A stretch of 8,405 nt of DNA from Neisseriales bacterium (GTDB lineage Bacteria; Pseudomonadota; Gammaproteobacteria; Burkholderiales; UBA11063), in assembly GCA_003538525.1 (NCBI GenBank), contig DPRZ01000037.1, positions 1 to 8,405 of the forward strand, read 5' to 3'. The translations under genes and the position numbers were made by a program. Positions 6,773-8,405 of the stretch are shown one piece after another. Positions within the stretch are counted from its first letter, which is position 1; every line of letters starts with the position of its first letter. The notes beneath the pieces are model-generated. The model was not told where the DNA came from and did not search any database. It saw only the letters and a program-made list of their open reading frames with translations.

Positions 6773-6777
6773 CTCCT
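6773..6777 (-). promoter_or_regulatory. Shine-Dalgarno of the dehydrogenase gene, deciding its start
   Basis: AGGAG on the minus strand lies 8 nt before ATG (6764) and 5 nt before the in-frame TTG (6767). Spacing and codon strength both favour the ATG, giving an N-terminus MHNRIVSLVGLGYVG in which the Rossmann strand starts normally. Confidence 0.75.
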
Positions 6778-6805
6778 AAAAAATGAGTATGACATTATAA
6801 TATAG

Positions 6806-6824
6806 TCCACATTAAATTTGTGGA
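6806..6824. repeat. Small inverted repeat at the GT4/dehydrogenase junction
   Basis: TCCACA (6806-6811) and TGTGGA (6819-6824) flank a 7-nt AT spacer and overlap the GT4 stop codon. On the operon's strand no T-run follows, so it is not a terminator there; it could be an intercistronic mRNA hairpin or chance. Confidence 0.35.
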
Positions 6825-7924
6825 TATTTTTTGGTTAACAATTTAGCTTTAAAAATTAATATTTTTGGAGTTTTAAATTTAACTAAGCGAATATAGAAAT
6901 ACGTATAGTACAAAACATACCCTAATAATCCCAACAAGGTAATCACGTTACTTTTATATCCTAAAAGAGCAATAACATTAGGTGGAATAATTATAGTTAA
7001 CATTAATGGCATAACTCGAGCATTCCGATATATCATCGGTGAATTACGCGGCAAGCATCGATCAAATACGAGTTGATGTAGATGTAAATTATCTGGTTGC
7101 GTCGCTTTAGTTTTGTGAATAAATTTACGCCGAATAATCGTAAATACTGTCTCAGTAATCGGATAAGCCGCTAATAATAACACCGTATAAGGTGAAATCT
7201 GGCCGACATGGCGTTCAACTAGGTTAATACTAATAAACGCAATCATAAAACCAATCGAATATGCCCCTCCATCGCCAAGAAAGATTCTACCGTGTGGATA
7301 ATTATATACCCAAAAACTAAATACCGCGGCAGTAAAACTTAGCGCTACAATTACCAACGTCATATCACCTAAACACCAACTCAGGTAAGCTAAACCAAGA
7401 GCATTAATCATAGCCGAGGTTGAAGATAGTCCATTATAACCATCAACAATATTATAAGAATTAGCAACACCAACTACCGCAAAACACGTAACAGCAAATG
7501 CTAGCACATCCACACTCAAAACTAAATCTAAATTATCATGAGCCAGATGGCGAACCATTGGCATAGTATGCGAAATAAATACCGCAAATACTACCGCGGC
7601 AGCCATAAAAGCCATACGAATAGCAGGTGATACCGCTTTAGATAAATCCTCAGTTAGTCCACCAACAAACACAAAAAACAATGAGGTAATTAAACCCGCA
7701 TAGAATGGTGCCCACGCTGCACCAATATTTGCACCATACAACGCGGTAAAAGCCATACTTACAAAAATAGCCAAACCACCAATTCTAGGCACTGCATGCT
7801 CATGCATTTTTTGTACGCCATCCAGATCATGATCTAATGTTACTTGAGCATGAATGTCACTAGTATAAATAATGACCTTGATCATTATCAACGAAACAAT
7901 AAACGATAAAGATAATTCCCACAT
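6812..7924 (-). CDS. Polyprenyl-phosphate sugar-1-phosphate transferase (GT4, WecA/WbpL-like)
   Basis: This integral inner-membrane enzyme of the MraY/WecA/WbpL/TagO family moves a sugar-1-phosphate (often GlcNAc, or a modified amino sugar in WbpL) from its UDP carrier to undecaprenyl phosphate, the first lipid-linked step of O-antigen or related glycan synthesis. The 370 residues hold about ten hydrophobic segments and the family motifs in order: HEHAVPRIGG (41-50), GGLTEDLSK with Glu92-Asp93 at the usual DD site, NSYNIVDGYNGL (155-166), GRIFLGDGG (212-220) and DNLHLHQL (278-285), followed by two more membrane segments and a basic tail. The pyrophosphoryl-MurNAc-pentapeptide signatures of MraY are absent, and this context is not mur. 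The exact sugar cannot be assigned. An in-frame ATG exists at 7936, but GGAG sits 6 nt before the ATG at 7924, which I prefer. It lies 76 bp after the upstream partial gene and 47 bp before the dehydrogenase gene. Confidence 0.9.
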   Translation of the reverse strand: MWELSLSFIVSLIMIKVIIYTSDIHAQVTLDHDLDGVQKMHEHAVPRIGGLAIFVSMAFTALYGANIGAAWAPFYAGLITSLFFVFVGGLTEDLSKAVSPAIRMAFMAAAVVFAVFISHTMPMVRHLAHDNLDLVLSVDVLAFAVTCFAVVGVANSYNIVDGYNGLSSTSAMINALGLAYLSWCLGDMTLVIVALSFTAAVFSFWVYNYPHGRIFLGDGGAYSIGFMIAFISINLVERHVGQISPYTVLLLAAYPITETVFTIIRRKFIHKTKATQPDNLHLHQLVFDRCLPRNSPMIYRNARVMPLMLTIIIPPNVIALLGYKSNVITLLGLLGYVLYYTYFYIRLVKFKTPKILIFKAKLLTKKYPQI

Positions 7925-7930
7925 AAATTT

Positions 7931-7934
7931 CTCC
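7931..7934 (-). promoter_or_regulatory. Shine-Dalgarno of the GT4 gene, deciding its start
   Basis: GGAG on the minus strand overlaps the last base of the upstream ATG (7936) and stands 6 nt before the second in-frame ATG (7924). The first ATG has no comparable site, so translation probably starts at the second, four codons inside, directly ahead of the first membrane segment. Confidence 0.65.
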
Positions 7935-8000
7935 ATAAAAGGCCATCATTTTCTAATAATCTCTTTGATCTAATCGACGATTTCCAATCCAACTATAAAA

Positions 8001-8405
8001 TCAAGGGGACAAGAATATTTTCATTTTATCTATAATACGTTGACGAGTTCCCGCAGGGTCATTAACATCAATTAAAGACATTGGGTCAAAATTACAGCGC
8101 ACATCACGTGCCTTACATCTAGTATTCATTAAATCAACTAAGGTATAATAATAACGCGTGTCGGTAATTGCAGCTGCATACCCCTCCCACTGAACCGTAT
8201 CAATAACTCCACTAGTAGTTGGGTAAGTGAACATATGATCGTAATAAATGCTATCATCAAAATTATTCCAAATTGAGCAATAACCTGTTTTACTGTTAAA
8301 ACATAATCCACCACTTAGATCACCTTTACGTTGATGTTCAGGAAATCCAAATTGATAAGCAAATGGCATAGCACCAGTATAATCATTTTTTATTAAATAA
8401 TAACC
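8001..8405 (-). CDS. Unrecognised protein, C-terminal part only (cut by window end)
   Basis: The frame stays open from base 8405 to the TGA at 8001 (134 residues), so the ATG at 8369 is almost certainly internal: the 12 residues before it (GYYLIKNDYTGA) read on smoothly and no ribosome binding site precedes it. I do not recognise the family. The fragment is rich in aromatics, Asp and Asn and has four cysteines in two close pairs (visible residues 35 and 43, 97 and 104), with no membrane segment. That composition suggests a disulfide-bonded extracytoplasmic domain, perhaps the periplasmic tail of a membrane protein whose N-terminal part lies outside the window. It precedes the GT4 gene by 76 bp with no clear terminator between, so it probably belongs to the same polysaccharide operon; a role as glycosyltransferase or polymer-handling protein is only a contextual guess. 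Confidence 0.75.
   Translation of the reverse strand, partial: GYYLIKNDYTGAMPFAYQFGFPEHQRKGDLSGGLCFNSKTGYCSIWNNFDDSIYYDHMFTYPTTSGVIDTVQWEGYAAAITDTRYYYTLVDLMNTRCKARDVRCNFDPMSLIDVNDPAGTRQRIIDKMKIFLSP

Noticed and set aside
6806..6832. The inverted repeat plus T-run read as a plus-strand terminator
   Set aside because: No plus-strand gene lies upstream of it there, and the stem is only 6 bp.

Overview
The window comes from an AT-rich (about 40% GC by eye) Gram-negative bacterium, most likely a beta- or gammaproteobacterium. The evidence is a proteobacterial-style 6S RNA, an outer-membrane beta-barrel protein with a signal peptide, a lipoprotein with a normal lipobox, and surface-polysaccharide genes of the TviB/WbpO and WecA/WbpL types. 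A low-GC Neisseriales-like lineage would fit, but that is a guess; the sequence alone does not fix the genus.

Left part (1-2298): the tail of the housekeeping ATPase gene ychF (its first 20 codons lie outside the window) ends at a good intrinsic terminator. Right behind it is an extended -10 promoter and a roughly 177-nt RNA that folds as a complete 6S RNA (ssrS). The likely product-RNA start falls at RNA position 44, as in E. coli. A GMP reductase of the Bacillus type (guaC) points the other way and ends about 10 bp from the 3' end of the 6S RNA.

Middle (2299-5461): a 304-bp divergent spacer carries an extended -10 promoter and an alternating purine/pyrimidine tract. It leads into an unrecognised secreted lipoprotein with propeller-like internal repeats, then a strong hairpin terminator only 20 bp before the next start codon, then a 514-residue outer-membrane protein. 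That protein is an internal tandem duplication of an approximately 230-residue barrel unit. The two genes look like an uncharacterised cell-envelope pair. A bidirectional terminator closes the region.

Right part (5462-8405): three genes on the minus strand, closely spaced and probably one operon: the C-terminal part of an unrecognised cysteine-containing protein (cut by the window end), a polyprenyl-phosphate sugar-phosphate transferase (GT4, WecA/WbpL-like), and a UDP-HexNAc 6-dehydrogenase (TviB/WbpO family). The last two supply the first lipid-linked sugar and an activated uronic acid sugar, so this is the promoter-distal end of a surface polysaccharide (O-antigen or capsule) cluster. For both of these genes the ribosome binding site supports a start slightly inside the longest open frame.
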